From NCBI RefSeq assembly GCF_044762655.1, contig NZ_JBIWER010000003.1:434001-498000 (forward strand): 64,000 nt of DNA, read 5' to 3'. This document shows positions 26,547 to 35,082 of this stretch, piece after piece. Source of the stretch: Psychrobacillus sp044762655. Lineage in GTDB: Bacteria > Bacillota > Bacilli > Bacillales_A > Planococcaceae. The number at the start of each line of letters is the position of its first letter. Positions within the stretch are counted from its first letter, which is position 1. The position numbers and the translations under genes are program-made. Under the pieces are notes generated by a model. It was not told the DNA's origin, did no database searches, and worked only from the letters and a program-made list of their open reading frames with translations.

Positions 26547-26901
26547 CTAACCCATCCAATCCTATCAAATTCTTCTCGGCGAATGTGCTCCTGCGCACGC
26601 TTGTCGCAAAAAACAGTGCGCCTAGATTTTTCTCGAGCTTGCTTGAGAAATTCATTTAAAAATCTCTGACATCCGCCGGAGGCCTTAACTTTATTAAGCA
26701 GAGGTTTGTGAACACCACATAGTTGAATATATATCTTGATTCACCTCCACTTCTAGAAGTGGGAAACTCTGCTCCTGCGCAAGCACGTTGCAAAAAAACA
26801 TCTGCTTATTGAAGTAAAAATGTCTATCTTACAGTGTACAACTGTCTAAAGAAAACCACAATCATGTATAATAAAGAAAAAAGTGAAAGTGTGAATTTAT
26901 T
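26547..26901. other. Divergent intergenic region murJ/ytfP filled by a structured element
   Basis: No gene is supported. Most of it is taken by the hairpin element at 26585-26807. A TATAAT for ytfP is at 26868-26873. Confidence 0.5.
26585..26807 (+). repeat. Structured GC-rich element with flanking direct repeats
   Basis: TGCTCCTGCGCA at 26585 and again at 26769 each lead into GC..GT.GCAAAAAA, giving direct repeats at the borders. Between them are TTCTCGAGC/GCTTGAGAA, a closing stem GCAGAG (26698) with CTCTGC (26767), an inner GTGAA/TTCAC pairing and the 16-bp palindrome CCACTTCTAGAAGTGG (26747-26762). GC content is above that of neighbouring spacers. It resembles dispersed repeats of related genera, from memory only. 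Confidence 0.55.
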
Positions 26902-28164
26902 ATGTATGACGTTATTGTAATTGGTGGGGGTCCCTCTGGATTAATGGCCGCTGCCGCAGCAGGTGCAGAAAACAAGAAAGTACTACTTATTGAAAAAGGA
27001 AATAAGCTTGGGAAAAAGCTTGCTATATCTGGTGGAGGACGCTGTAATGTTACCAACAGACTTCCCCAAGAAGAAATTGTAAAAAACATTCCTGGAAATG
27101 GACGATTTTTATTTAGCCCTTTTTCTGTTTTTAATAATGAAGATATTATTGAGTTCTTTGAGAATCTAGGAGTTGCTTTAAAGGAAGAAGACCACGGAAG
27201 AATGTTCCCTGTGTCCAACAAAGCGATGGATGTCGTTAATGCCCTACTTGATGAGTTAAATAGATTACAGGTAGAAATAAAGTTAAATTCAGCTGTAGCC
27301 AAATTATTGATGAATGATGAAAAAGTAATTGGTGTTAGACTAGCTACTGGTGAAGAAATTACTTCAGGTGCCATCGTTGTTGCGGTCGGAGGTAAAGCAG
27401 TTCCTCAAACCGGATCAACTGGAGATGGTTATCCATGGGCTGAAAAAGCTGGACATACTGTAACGGATTTGTATCCTACAGAGGTACCTTTATTGTCCAA
27501 TGAGACATTTATCAAATCGAAGGAGCTTCAAGGCCTTGCACTTCGTGGTGTTGGTGTTTCTGTGTTAAATAAAAAAGGAAAACCAATTATTACGCATGAA
27601 ATGGATATGCTGTTTACCCATTTCGGCTTAAGCGGCCCTGCCGTCTTAAGATGTAGCCAATTCGTTGTAAAAGAACAAAAGAAAAATGGTGGACAACCTG
27701 TTGCTGTTCGAATTGATAGTCTTCCGGAACAAAACGAAGAAGAAACTTTCCAAATGCTCTTATCCTCTCTAAAAGAGGACCCCAAAAAAGCGGTGAAAAA
27801 TGTTTGGAAAGGAATTGTTCCGGAAAGGTGGTTATTATTTTTACTTCAACGAACTGGCATTCAAGAAAGTGAAGATGGCCAAAATTTAGCACACGAGAAA
27901 ATACGAGCACTTGCCCATGAGTTAAAACAATTCAACGTATTTGTATATGGTACACAACCTTTAGAAAAAGCTTTTGTAACCGGTGGAGGTGTATCCATCA
28001 AGGAAATTGAACCAAAAACAATGGCTTCCAAGAAAAAGGCTGGACTCTTTTTTTGCGGTGAAATATTGGACATCCATGGTTACACAGGTGGATACAATAT
28101 CACCTCTGCCCTTGTTACAGGAAAAATTGCTGGGATGAGTGCTGCAAAATCGATTGAATTTTAA
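26902..28164 (+). CDS. ytfP: YtfP, HI0933-type FAD-dependent oxidoreductase
   Basis: A 420-residue flavoprotein (BaiN/HI0933 family) with the dinucleotide-binding VIGGGPSGLMAAAAA at residues 7-21, the family signature SGGGRCNVTN at 43-52 and a C-terminal FAD motif GYTGGYNITSAL. Substrates are not established. The ribosome site is weak (GTGAAAGTGTGAA). It is divergent from murJ and directly precedes the trp T-box. Confidence 0.9.
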   Translation: MYDVIVIGGGPSGLMAAAAAGAENKKVLLIEKGNKLGKKLAISGGGRCNVTNRLPQEEIVKNIPGNGRFLFSPFSVFNNEDIIEFFENLGVALKEEDHGRMFPVSNKAMDVVNALLDELNRLQVEIKLNSAVAKLLMNDEKVIGVRLATGEEITSGAIVVAVGGKAVPQTGSTGDGYPWAEKAGHTVTDLYPTEVPLLSNETFIKSKELQGLALRGVGVSVLNKKGKPIITHEMDMLFTHFGLSGPAVLRCSQFVVKEQKKNGGQPVAVRIDSLPEQNEEETFQMLLSSLKEDPKKAVKNVWKGIVPERWLLFLLQRTGIQESEDGQNLAHEKIRALAHELKQFNVFVYGTQPLEKAFVTGGGVSIKEIEPKTMASKKKAGLFFCGEILDIHGYTGGYNITSALVTGKIAGMSAAKSIEF

Positions 28165-28189
28165 AATAATTTATAATACAATAATCTAT

Positions 28190-28436
28190 AACAAGCGATA
28201 AGGAAGAATAGTAACTTTATGAAATGCTCTAGAGAGCTGACGCTAGGTGCAAGTCAGTGCAGACAGTAAAGTGAATGGGCTTCTTAGCTCCAAAGCTGAA
28301 CATTTACACTCAGTAGGTTTTGGCGTTCGTCTACGTTATAGGACTCGCAACTGTTTGGTTGCAATAAGTGGATTACAATAGTAATCAATAAAGGTGGCAC
28401 CACGGCTCTCCGTCCTTTTCGATGGAGGGCCTTTTT
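28190..28436 (+). promoter_or_regulatory. Tryptophan-responsive T-box leader of trpEG
   Basis: T-box leaders read uncharged tRNA and switch between terminator and antiterminator. The T-box AGGTGGCACCACGG is at 28392-28405. The specifier TGG (Trp) is at 28276-28278 in GTGAATGGGC, on the 3' side of a long stem I that opens with GGAAGAATAGTA. The bulge TGGC complements GCCA, the expected 3' end of tRNA-Trp with discriminator G. The terminator stem GGCTCTCCGTC/GATGGAGGGCC (28404-28431) ends in TTTTT. Both specifier and bulge agree. Confidence 0.93.
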
Positions 28437-28483
28437 GTGTTTAGTTGAGCTGAGATTAGCCTAAGAAAAAGGAGAGCTGAGAA

Positions 28484-29872
28484 ATGACAGTTGAGACGAG
28501 AAGCTATCAAATGAAAGAAATTCAAGGGGATATGATGACTCCTATTTCCATTTATCATTCATTAAAAGGAAAGAAAAAAATGTTATTTGAATCCTCTGCA
28601 AAGCATGAGGAAAGTGGAAGATATTCATTTATCGCTGTGGATCCCATCGGTGAATTAACCGGTAACCAGCATGGGTACTCATTAGCACTTGAAAATGGAG
28701 AAATCGACCAAGAGAAAATATCTGTAATTGAAAAACTTAAGATGTTGCTACCTATACATCAAGAACTTTATCCATTTTCTTTCTTTGGAGGGGCAATTGG
28801 CTATTTTGGCTATGAAACAGCGTTCTATAATGAGCAAATCGGTCATTTGTTAAACGATGATTTAGAAATGCCCGATGTTCACGTCATGTTTTACGATACA
28901 TTTATCATTTTTGATCATTTGAAACAAATAGTGACTATTGCTGCTATAGATTTATTTCAAAATGGGCGTTCAACTGAAGATATGTCTGTTTCAATTGATA
29001 ATATTCTAGCTGAGCTTCAGCAGGGACCAAAAATGGTAGTTAATATGGACTCACCGCTCGCTTTTAAACCACAGATTCAAGAAAAAGACTTTACACATAT
29101 GGTAGAAAAAGCAAAGGAACATATTTTAAAAGGCGACATATTCCAGGTTGTACTGTCTCAGCGTTTTACCTCTCCCTTTAATGGAGATCCTTTTTCGCTA
29201 TATCGACAGCTTCGTACCTCCAATCCATCTCCTTATATGTTCTATATGGATTTTGAAGCCTATACGATATTGGGAACATCTCCAGAAAGCTTAGTTAAGG
29301 TAAAAGATGGGTTAGTGACAACAAACCCTATAGCTGGCACAAAACCCCGTGGTATAAATGCGGAGGAAGATACTCGCATAGCAAGCGCTTTATTGAACGA
29401 TGAAAAAGAAGTTGCAGAGCATCGGATGCTCGTGGATTTGGGACGCAATGATATTGGTCGAATTGCAGAAATTGGAACTGTTCATATAGAGAAATATATG
29501 AAAATTGAGTACTACAAATACGTCATGCATATAGTGTCGGAAGTTACTGGGCGACTGAAGGAAAATGCACATGTTCTAGATGTGTTAACTACTTGTCTAC
29601 CAGCTGGAACTGTATCTGGTGCACCGAAAATTAGAGCCATGCAGATTATCAATAATTTAGAGCCTATGAAACGCGGTGTTTACGCAGGGGCAGTTGGCTA
29701 TATTTCCGTAACTGGTAATATGGATTTAGCGCTTGCCATTCGAACAATGGTTGTAAAGGATCGTTTTGCCCACGTTCAAGCTGGAGCCGGTATTGTCCAT
29801 GATTCTATTCCAAAGAGTGAATATGAGGAAACGCTCAATAAAGCTAAGGCTCTTTTGGAGGTGCAACGATGA
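28484..29872 (+). CDS. trpE: Anthranilate synthase component I
   Basis: TrpE converts chorismate and ammonia to anthranilate, the first committed step of tryptophan synthesis. The 462-residue chorismate-binding enzyme shows an N-terminal LFESSAKHEESGRYSF, similar to the tryptophan feedback pocket, and catalytic motifs PIAGTKPRG, EHRMLVDLGRNDIG and the C-terminal AGAGIVHDS. AAAAAGGAGAGCTGAGAA precedes the ATG. The Trp T-box upstream supports TrpE over the close relative PabB. It overlaps trpG by 4 nt. Confidence 0.92.
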   Translation: MTVETRSYQMKEIQGDMMTPISIYHSLKGKKKMLFESSAKHEESGRYSFIAVDPIGELTGNQHGYSLALENGEIDQEKISVIEKLKMLLPIHQELYPFSFFGGAIGYFGYETAFYNEQIGHLLNDDLEMPDVHVMFYDTFIIFDHLKQIVTIAAIDLFQNGRSTEDMSVSIDNILAELQQGPKMVVNMDSPLAFKPQIQEKDFTHMVEKAKEHILKGDIFQVVLSQRFTSPFNGDPFSLYRQLRTSNPSPYMFYMDFEAYTILGTSPESLVKVKDGLVTTNPIAGTKPRGINAEEDTRIASALLNDEKEVAEHRMLVDLGRNDIGRIAEIGTVHIEKYMKIEYYKYVMHIVSEVTGRLKENAHVLDVLTTCLPAGTVSGAPKIRAMQIINNLEPMKRGVYAGAVGYISVTGNMDLALAIRTMVVKDRFAHVQAGAGIVHDSIPKSEYEETLNKAKALLEVQR

Positions 29873-30456
29873 TTTTACTGATCGATAACTATGATTCATT
29901 TACGTATAATTTATATCAGCAAATAAGCATGCTTGGCAAAGATGTGAAAGTCGTTCGTAATGATGTTATTTCTATTGAGGAAATTGAAGCGCTGAACCCG
30001 GAGGCAATTATAATTTCTCCCGGACCAGGCACTCCTGCTGATGCTGGTATTTCCATCGAAGTTATTCAAAAGCTGTACAAAAAGTATCCAATTTTAGGTA
30101 TTTGTCTTGGCCATCAATCGATTGGAGCGGCTTTCGGAGCAAAAATTGTGCAGGCAAAAACGATTATGCACGGTAAAATGTCCCCTATTTCCTTTAGAAA
30201 TCAAGGACTTTTCGAGAGTTTTGAGGAACCGATTTCGGTCATGCGCTATCATTCGCTTGTCATTGAGAAAGAATCGTTAATAGATGAATTGGAAGTGCTT
30301 GCGAGAGCGAACGATGATCATGAAATAATGGCAATTAAGCATATAAACTTTCCATTGTATGGTCTTCAGTTTCATCCAGAATCAATTGGGACAGAGTTAG
30401 GAGATCGAATCATGCATTCATTTATCGAAACACTTGAAAGAAATTATGTAAAATAA
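29869..30456 (+). CDS. trpG: Anthranilate synthase component II, glutamine amidotransferase
   Basis: A 195-residue class I glutamine amidotransferase that feeds ammonia to TrpE, and possibly also to PabB. The DNYDSFTYNL start, the oxyanion region PGPGTP, the nucleophile Cys79 in GICLGHQS and the His/Glu pair in QFHPESIGT complete the catalytic triad. It is translationally coupled to trpE by a 4-nt overlap. No trpD, C, F, B or A follows; a terminator comes next. Confidence 0.92.
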   Translation: MILLIDNYDSFTYNLYQQISMLGKDVKVVRNDVISIEEIEALNPEAIIISPGPGTPADAGISIEVIQKLYKKYPILGICLGHQSIGAAFGAKIVQAKTIMHGKMSPISFRNQGLFESFEEPISVMRYHSLVIEKESLIDELEVLARANDDHEIMAIKHINFPLYGLQFHPESIGTELGDRIMHSFIETLERNYVK

Positions 30457-30466
30457 GCTAAAATGG

Positions 30467-30496
30467 GCTCCTTGACTGAATCTAGGAGCTTTTTTC
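30467..30496 (+). terminator. Terminator after trpG
   Basis: GCTCCT pairs with AGGAGC, followed by six T. Confidence 0.75.
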
Positions 30497-30521
30497 ATTC
30501 GCAAAAACCTCGAAAATGAGT

Positions 30522-30600
30522 TTAGTTGGAATCTTTGGAGGGGTTAGTTGGAACTTTGAGAAGCTTAGTTGGAATTTTGAAGAGTTTAGTTGGAATAACC
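30522..30600 (+). repeat. Tandem array TTAGTTGGAA, 21-22 nt period
   Basis: Four copies of TTAGTTGGAA begin at 30522, 30544, 30565 and 30586 (spacings 22, 21, 21). The intervening 11-12 nt are diverged. The array lies between the terminators of convergent trpG and the alkylation-repair gene. Confidence 0.8.
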
Positions 30601-30610
30601 AAAAAACGTA

Positions 30611-30648
30611 AAAAAGCTGCTTCTCCGAAAAAGGATGAAGCAGCTTTT
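30611..30648 (-). terminator. Terminator after the alkylation-repair gene
   Basis: AAAAAGCTGCTT pairs with GAAGCAGCTTTT, with an inner CC/GG closure. Confidence 0.85.
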
Positions 30649-30659
30649 CTAACGTTATT

Positions 30660-31367
30660 TTAACATCTAACATATTTGCGTTTAAAACCAATTCTACCTT
30701 TATCTACTTCTTTTTGAATAGTTTCGAAAGCATTTAAGAAAGCACTTTTTTTGTTTTCACGTTTCATTTCTACCACTCCGATTTCATTAGCCGTCTCGAC
30801 TGCCTTTTCATGAAGTGGCAAATAAGAAATCCCTACAGTATATAAAAAATTATTCATAGCTGATTTTGTGCGTTCTGGCGAATCGTTAATCGTATTCTTC
30901 ACTAGGTCAAGCATTTCAGCAATCTTACTTTCTGAGAATTCGAAGTCTTTTCGATTTCCTAAAAGCCAGCAGTAACAACTCCAGCCCGCCGACATTCTCA
31001 GCTCTTCACCGCTTGCTATCCATTTATCAGCAACTTCTTGTGCAATATCTGACTCGGATAAAGTTACAGCAACCACATAATCAGAAAGCATATAAAAATA
31101 AGCACCATCCATCCAGCGGTCATAATCTGCCTCCGTCATGCCTTTTGGATCTGCAATAACTCCCGCAAAGTACATAGCATCGTAGTTGCCTGTCGCATAT
31201 AGTTCTTCAGCTAACGCTTGATCTATTTTTATCTTCTTTGCAATTGGTTTCATAGCTCCTGTAGCTACGCCAAATAGTGGCTCATGCGCACCATTAGACA
31301 TATATATTTTTTTAGTTCTTTCCTTACCAAGGGCCTCAAGTTCCTGCATAACTGTTTCAAAATTCAT
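30660..31367 (-). CDS. DNA alkylation repair protein, AlkD-like
   Basis: A 235-residue all-helical HEAT-repeat protein of the AlkD family. These glycosylases excise N3- and N7-alkylated purines. Visible family features are ATGAMKPIAKKI near residue 35, MYFAGVIADP near 65, YDRWMDGAYFYMLSDYVV and an intervening segment with SAGWSCYCWLLGNR. A basic C-terminal end (GRIGFKRKYVRC) could contact DNA. AAAGAAGGAAGTG precedes the ATG. It is a monocistronic gene between leuS and the trp operon. Confidence 0.82.
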   Translation of the reverse strand: MNFETVMQELEALGKERTKKIYMSNGAHEPLFGVATGAMKPIAKKIKIDQALAEELYATGNYDAMYFAGVIADPKGMTEADYDRWMDGAYFYMLSDYVVAVTLSESDIAQEVADKWIASGEELRMSAGWSCYCWLLGNRKDFEFSESKIAEMLDLVKNTINDSPERTKSAMNNFLYTVGISYLPLHEKAVETANEIGVVEMKRENKKSAFLNAFETIQKEVDKGRIGFKRKYVRC

Positions 31368-31701
31368 CGTTTTTACACTTCCTTCTTTAACTAATAAATT
31401 GATTTTATATCCCTATTATAACAGGGATCTATAAGAAAAAATAAAACCAGTGAGGATTTTTCATCCCCACTGTATCTTAGCTTAATATTAGGTTTGTACT
31501 TCAATATTTAAACATGCAGGTTCCTACTTTTTCATCAATGATTGCCTACAGAATTCCCGTCATCATCACCAGTTTGTAGTCCTATTAAATGGTTAACTGG
31601 ATTCCCTTCGACATATACATTATTAATTACAAATTCTAGATACAATAAACAAAAAGCTGCTTCCCATCTAAAAAGGGAAAGCAGCTTAGCTTTGTATTTA
31701 T
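31368..31701. other. Intergenic region leuS/alkylation repair
   Basis: It contains the leuS terminator at 31651-31687 and a second good minus-strand terminator at 31448-31472 (CAGTG-GGAT stem then TTTTATTTTTT). Between them is an open minus-strand stretch ending at 31535 (...YVEGNPVNHLIGLQTGDDDG...) without a credible start or ribosome site. This may be the remnant of a small gene that used the second terminator. Confidence 0.4.
31651..31687 (-). terminator. Terminator after leuS
   Basis: AAGCTGCTTCCC pairs with GGGAAAGCAGCTT, allowing one bulge, with A/T-rich flanks. Confidence 0.8.
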
Positions 31702-34113
31702 TTATATAACGATATTCACCATTTTGCCTGGAATTGCAATAATCTTCTTCACTTCTTGCCCATCCAACCATTGCTGTACCTGTTCGGAAGCAAGAGCTAA
31801 CGCTTCTAGCTCTTCTTTTGTTGCATCTTTGGTCACAAGTAATTTTGCACGAACTTTTCCTTTAATTTGAACCGGAATTTCTACTTCATTGTCTACTAAT
31901 TTAGATTCATCAAAGGTTGGCCAAGACTCATATACGATTGTATCGTTATGTCCAAGAATGCTCCAAAGTTCCTCTGCAATATGTGGAACGATTGGAGAAA
32001 TAAGCTTCACAAATCCTTCTACATATTCTTTTGAAATCTGCTCAGCTTTGTAGCCTTCATTGATAAATACCATCATTTGCGAAATGGCTGTATTATAATG
32101 CATAGCTTCAAAGTCTTCTGTCACTTTTTTAACTGTTTGATGATACGCTTTTTCCATATTAACGGAAGAAGTATCAGTAACTTTAACACTTAATTTACCG
32201 TCTTCATCGACAAGCAAACGCCAAATACGATCTAGGAATCTTCTTGAACCATCTAACCCATTTGTTGACCAAGGTTTCGAAGAGTCCAGTGGTCCCATAA
32301 ACATTTCATAAAGTCGAAGTGAATCGGCACCATGACTTTTCACGATATCATCAGGATTAACTACATTCCCTTTCGATTTAGACATCTTCTCATTACCTTC
32401 ACCAAGAATCATTCCTTGGTTAAATAACTTTTGGAATGGCTCTTTCGTTGTCACTACTCCGATGTCGTATAGGAATTTATGCCAGAAGCGCGCGTACAAT
32501 AAATGAAGAACTGCATGCTCTGCTCCACCTACATAAATATCAACTGGAAGCCAACGCTTCGCTAATTCTGGATCTACTAGTGCTTCGTCATTATTTGGAT
32601 CGATATAACGAAGGTAATACCAACAGCTACCTGCCCACTGCGGCATTGTATTCGTTTCACGGCGACCTTTTTTACCTGTAACTGGGTCTACAACATTTAC
32701 CCATTCCGTAATATTAGCTAGTGGTGATTCCCCTGTTCCACTCGGTTTAATATCCGTTGTAACTGGAAGCATTAATGGTAACTCAGATTCTTCTACTGGT
32801 GTAGATGTACCATCTTCCCAATGAATAATTGGAATTGGCTCACCCCAATAACGTTGACGGCTGAATAACCAGTCACGTAGACGATACGTGATTTTCTTCT
32901 CACCTTTACCGTTTGCTTCAAACCATTCGATTGCTTTTGAAATTGCTTCTTGTTTATTTAAGCCATTTAAGAATTCTGAGTTAACAAGCGTACCGTCAGC
33001 TGTGTAAGCTTCTTTTGAGATATCCCCGCCAGAAACTACTTCTACGATTGGCAGATCAAATTGTTGCGCGAACTCATAGTCACGCTCATCATGAGCAGGA
33101 ACTGCCATAATAGCACCCGTTCCGTATGTTGCTAATACATAATCCGCAATCCAAATTGGCATTTTTTCGCCATTTACAGGGTTAATCGCATAAGCACCTG
33201 TAAATACACCAGTTTTATGTTTTGCTAGATCTGTACGTTCTAGGTCACTCTTCAATTTAACTTGATCTTTATAAGCTTGCACTGCTTCAGCCTGTTCAGC
33301 AGTCGTAATTACATCAACAAGCTTGTGTTCTGGTGCCAATACTGCATAAGTTGCGCCAAAAATAGTATCGGGGCGAGTTGTAAATGCTCGGAATGATTCT
33401 TTTGAACCGTCCACCTCAAAAGTAAGCTCTGCACCTTCTGAACGACCAATCCAGTTACGTTGCATTTCTTTCAAGCTATCTGGCCAATCAAGATCATCTA
33501 AATCTTCCAAAAGTCTGTCTGCATAAGCAGTAATGCGTAGTACCCATTGACGCATTGGACGACGTTCTACTGGATGCCCTCCACGCTCTGACACTCCATC
33601 GATTACTTCTTCATTAGCCAAAACAGTTCCTAAAGCTGGACACCAGTTTACTGGTACTTCATCTACATATGCAAGACCTTTTTTGTACAGCTGGATGAAT
33701 ATCCATTGTGTCCATTTGTAATAAGAAGGGTCTGTTGTATTAACCTCTCTGTCCCAGTCAAATGAAAATCCTAAATCCGTCATCTGACGTTTAAAGGTAG
33801 CAATATTTTTAGCAGTGAATTCTGCTGGATCATTCCCAGTATCAATTGCATATTGCTCTGCTGGAAGACCAAAAGCGTCCCAACCCATTGGATGAAGAAC
33901 GTTATAGCCTTGTTTACGTTTAAATGCACTTAAAATATCTGTTGCAATATATCCAAGTGGATGCCCTACGTGTAGACCTACGCCTGATGGATAAGGGAAC
34001 ATATCCAATGCATAAAATTTGGGTTTGGATGGATCATCTGTCATCTTATACGTCTTATTTTCTTGCCAATACTTTTGCCACTTTTTTTCAATTGCCTCAT
34101 GATTAAATCTCAT
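31702..34113 (-). CDS. leuS: Leucyl-tRNA synthetase
   Basis: A class Ia aminoacyl-tRNA synthetase that charges tRNA-Leu. The 803-residue protein has the HIGH-type motif HVGH (residues 48-51), the CP1 editing domain with TTRPDTIFGATY and AHDERDYEFA, the zinc-region segment, and KMSKSKGN near 575. AGAGGAGGAG precedes the ATG. Expression is under the leucine T-box immediately upstream. Length is usual for Firmicutes. Confidence 0.98.
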   Translation of the reverse strand: MRFNHEAIEKKWQKYWQENKTYKMTDDPSKPKFYALDMFPYPSGVGLHVGHPLGYIATDILSAFKRKQGYNVLHPMGWDAFGLPAEQYAIDTGNDPAEFTAKNIATFKRQMTDLGFSFDWDREVNTTDPSYYKWTQWIFIQLYKKGLAYVDEVPVNWCPALGTVLANEEVIDGVSERGGHPVERRPMRQWVLRITAYADRLLEDLDDLDWPDSLKEMQRNWIGRSEGAELTFEVDGSKESFRAFTTRPDTIFGATYAVLAPEHKLVDVITTAEQAEAVQAYKDQVKLKSDLERTDLAKHKTGVFTGAYAINPVNGEKMPIWIADYVLATYGTGAIMAVPAHDERDYEFAQQFDLPIVEVVSGGDISKEAYTADGTLVNSEFLNGLNKQEAISKAIEWFEANGKGEKKITYRLRDWLFSRQRYWGEPIPIIHWEDGTSTPVEESELPLMLPVTTDIKPSGTGESPLANITEWVNVVDPVTGKKGRRETNTMPQWAGSCWYYLRYIDPNNDEALVDPELAKRWLPVDIYVGGAEHAVLHLLYARFWHKFLYDIGVVTTKEPFQKLFNQGMILGEGNEKMSKSKGNVVNPDDIVKSHGADSLRLYEMFMGPLDSSKPWSTNGLDGSRRFLDRIWRLLVDEDGKLSVKVTDTSSVNMEKAYHQTVKKVTEDFEAMHYNTAISQMMVFINEGYKAEQISKEYVEGFVKLISPIVPHIAEELWSILGHNDTIVYESWPTFDESKLVDNEVEIPVQIKGKVRAKLLVTKDATKEELEALALASEQVQQWLDGQEVKKIIAIPGKMVNIVI

Positions 34114-34136
34114 AAAATACTCCTCCTCTAAATAAA

Positions 34137-34375
34137 AAAACTCGCCCCTTAAAAAACTAAGGGACGAGAGATATACTCACGCGGTACCACCCAAATTAGT
34201 GAAAAATCACTCAACTTGACTCCTTAACGCGGAAAACGGTATAAGCTACTGTTAGTTCACTTACACAGACTCAAAGGCGAGTTCAATAGTTCGTAACGCT
34301 AACTTGCACCATCCGTTAGCTCTCTAAAGAAACGAAATTTATCTACTAATCCTTTTCACAGTCCAATTCTATTAG
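34137..34375 (-). promoter_or_regulatory. Leucine-responsive T-box leader of leuS
   Basis: On the minus strand the T-box GGGTGGTACCGCG is at 34180-34192. The specifier CTC (Leu) is at 34279-34281 in ATTGAACTCGCC. The bulge TGGT complements the ACCA end expected for tRNA-Leu with discriminator A. The terminator stem (34141-34168, arms around CTCGTCCCTTA/TAAGGGGCGAG) ends in seven T. Antiterminator and terminator arms are mutually exclusive as expected. Confidence 0.95.
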
Positions 34376-34415
34376 TTTTATAATAATGGATTTCAAAATA
34401 AAACACAAGCTGATA

Positions 34416-35069
34416 TTAGATCGCTACATTTTCTTTAACATCTTTAATAATAAGATCAGCTTCCGTAGCATCAATAATATCTTGAACAGAATAACCCTCG
34501 AATACCTCTTTTAGTTCAAGTCCATTTTCTGTTACTTCTATCATTGCCCGTTCTGTTATTATTTTATTCACAACTGCTTTACCCGTTAAAGGTAATTCGC
34601 ATTGTTTTTTAATCTTAGCAGAACCGTCCTTAGCACAATGATCCATAATGACGATAATTTTTTTTGCACCGTGCACTAGGTCCATTGCTCCTCCCATACC
34701 CTTAATCATCTTCCCTGGAATCATCCAGTTCGCAAGGTCCCCTTTTTCAGATACTTCCATCGCACCTAAAATAGCTACGTCTACATGTCCTCCACGAATC
34801 ATCGCAAATGATTCTGCACTATTAAAAAACGCAGAGCCAGGAATCGTAGTCACTGTTTCCTTTCCAGCGTTAATAAGATCTGGGTCTACTTCTTGTTCGG
34901 TAGGATAAGGACCAATCCCAAGCAAACCATTTTCCGATTGTAAAACGACCGTTTTGTTCGGTGAGATGAAATTCGCTACTAAAGTTGGAATTCCAATTCC
35001 TAGGTTTACGTAATTTCCATCCTCGATTTCTTGTTCTGCTTTTCTTGCAATTTTTTCACGTGTATTCAA
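34416..35069 (-). CDS. scoB: 3-oxoacid CoA-transferase subunit B
   Basis: The beta subunit of succinyl-CoA:acetoacetate CoA-transferase, which activates acetoacetate. The 217-residue protein carries the catalytic Glu46 in QSENGLLGIGPYP, plus GHVDVAILGAMEVS and MGGAMDLVHGAKK. The start is TTG 35069 behind GAGGAGGAG. It lies 13 nt downstream of scoA. With scoA, the dehydrogenase and the GntP permease it recalls the yxjC-scoA-scoB-yxjF cluster of B. subtilis. Confidence 0.94.
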   Translation of the reverse strand: MNTREKIARKAEQEIEDGNYVNLGIGIPTLVANFISPNKTVVLQSENGLLGIGPYPTEQEVDPDLINAGKETVTTIPGSAFFNSAESFAMIRGGHVDVAILGAMEVSEKGDLANWMIPGKMIKGMGGAMDLVHGAKKIIVIMDHCAKDGSAKIKKQCELPLTGKAVVNKIITERAMIEVTENGLELKEVFEGYSVQDIIDATEADLIIKDVKENVAI

Positions 35070-35082
35070 TCGAAACTCCTCC

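Noticed and set aside
26332..26655. A minus-strand frame beginning in the repeat upstream of murJ
   Set aside because: It overlaps the murJ start in another frame; its first third is the GC-rich repeat, the rest antisense-like sequence, and no ribosome site is present.
28172..28177. TATAAT after ytfP as the trp promoter -10
   Set aside because: The only -35-like TTGAAT is 12 nt upstream, too close; the promoter could not be fixed by eye.
28484..30456. Assignment as pabB-pabA (folate) instead of trpE-trpG
   Set aside because: The leader is a T-box with Trp specifier and matching discriminator bulge, and the N-terminal LFESS-type pocket suits TrpE. A dual role of the amidotransferase remains possible.
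30522..30600. A CRISPR array
   Set aside because: The repeated block is only 10 nt with 11-12 nt spacing, the copies are degenerate, and no cas gene is in the window.
31535..31771. A 78-codon frame overlapping the end of leuS
   Set aside because: Its start is inside leuS in another frame and the leuS terminator cuts it. Only the last 34 codons are retained, as a possible remnant in the findings.
34137..34375. A tRNA gene in the hairpin-rich leuS leader
   Set aside because: The GGTGGTACC motif and specifier/terminator layout identify a T-box; no cloverleaf with acceptor and T arm is found.
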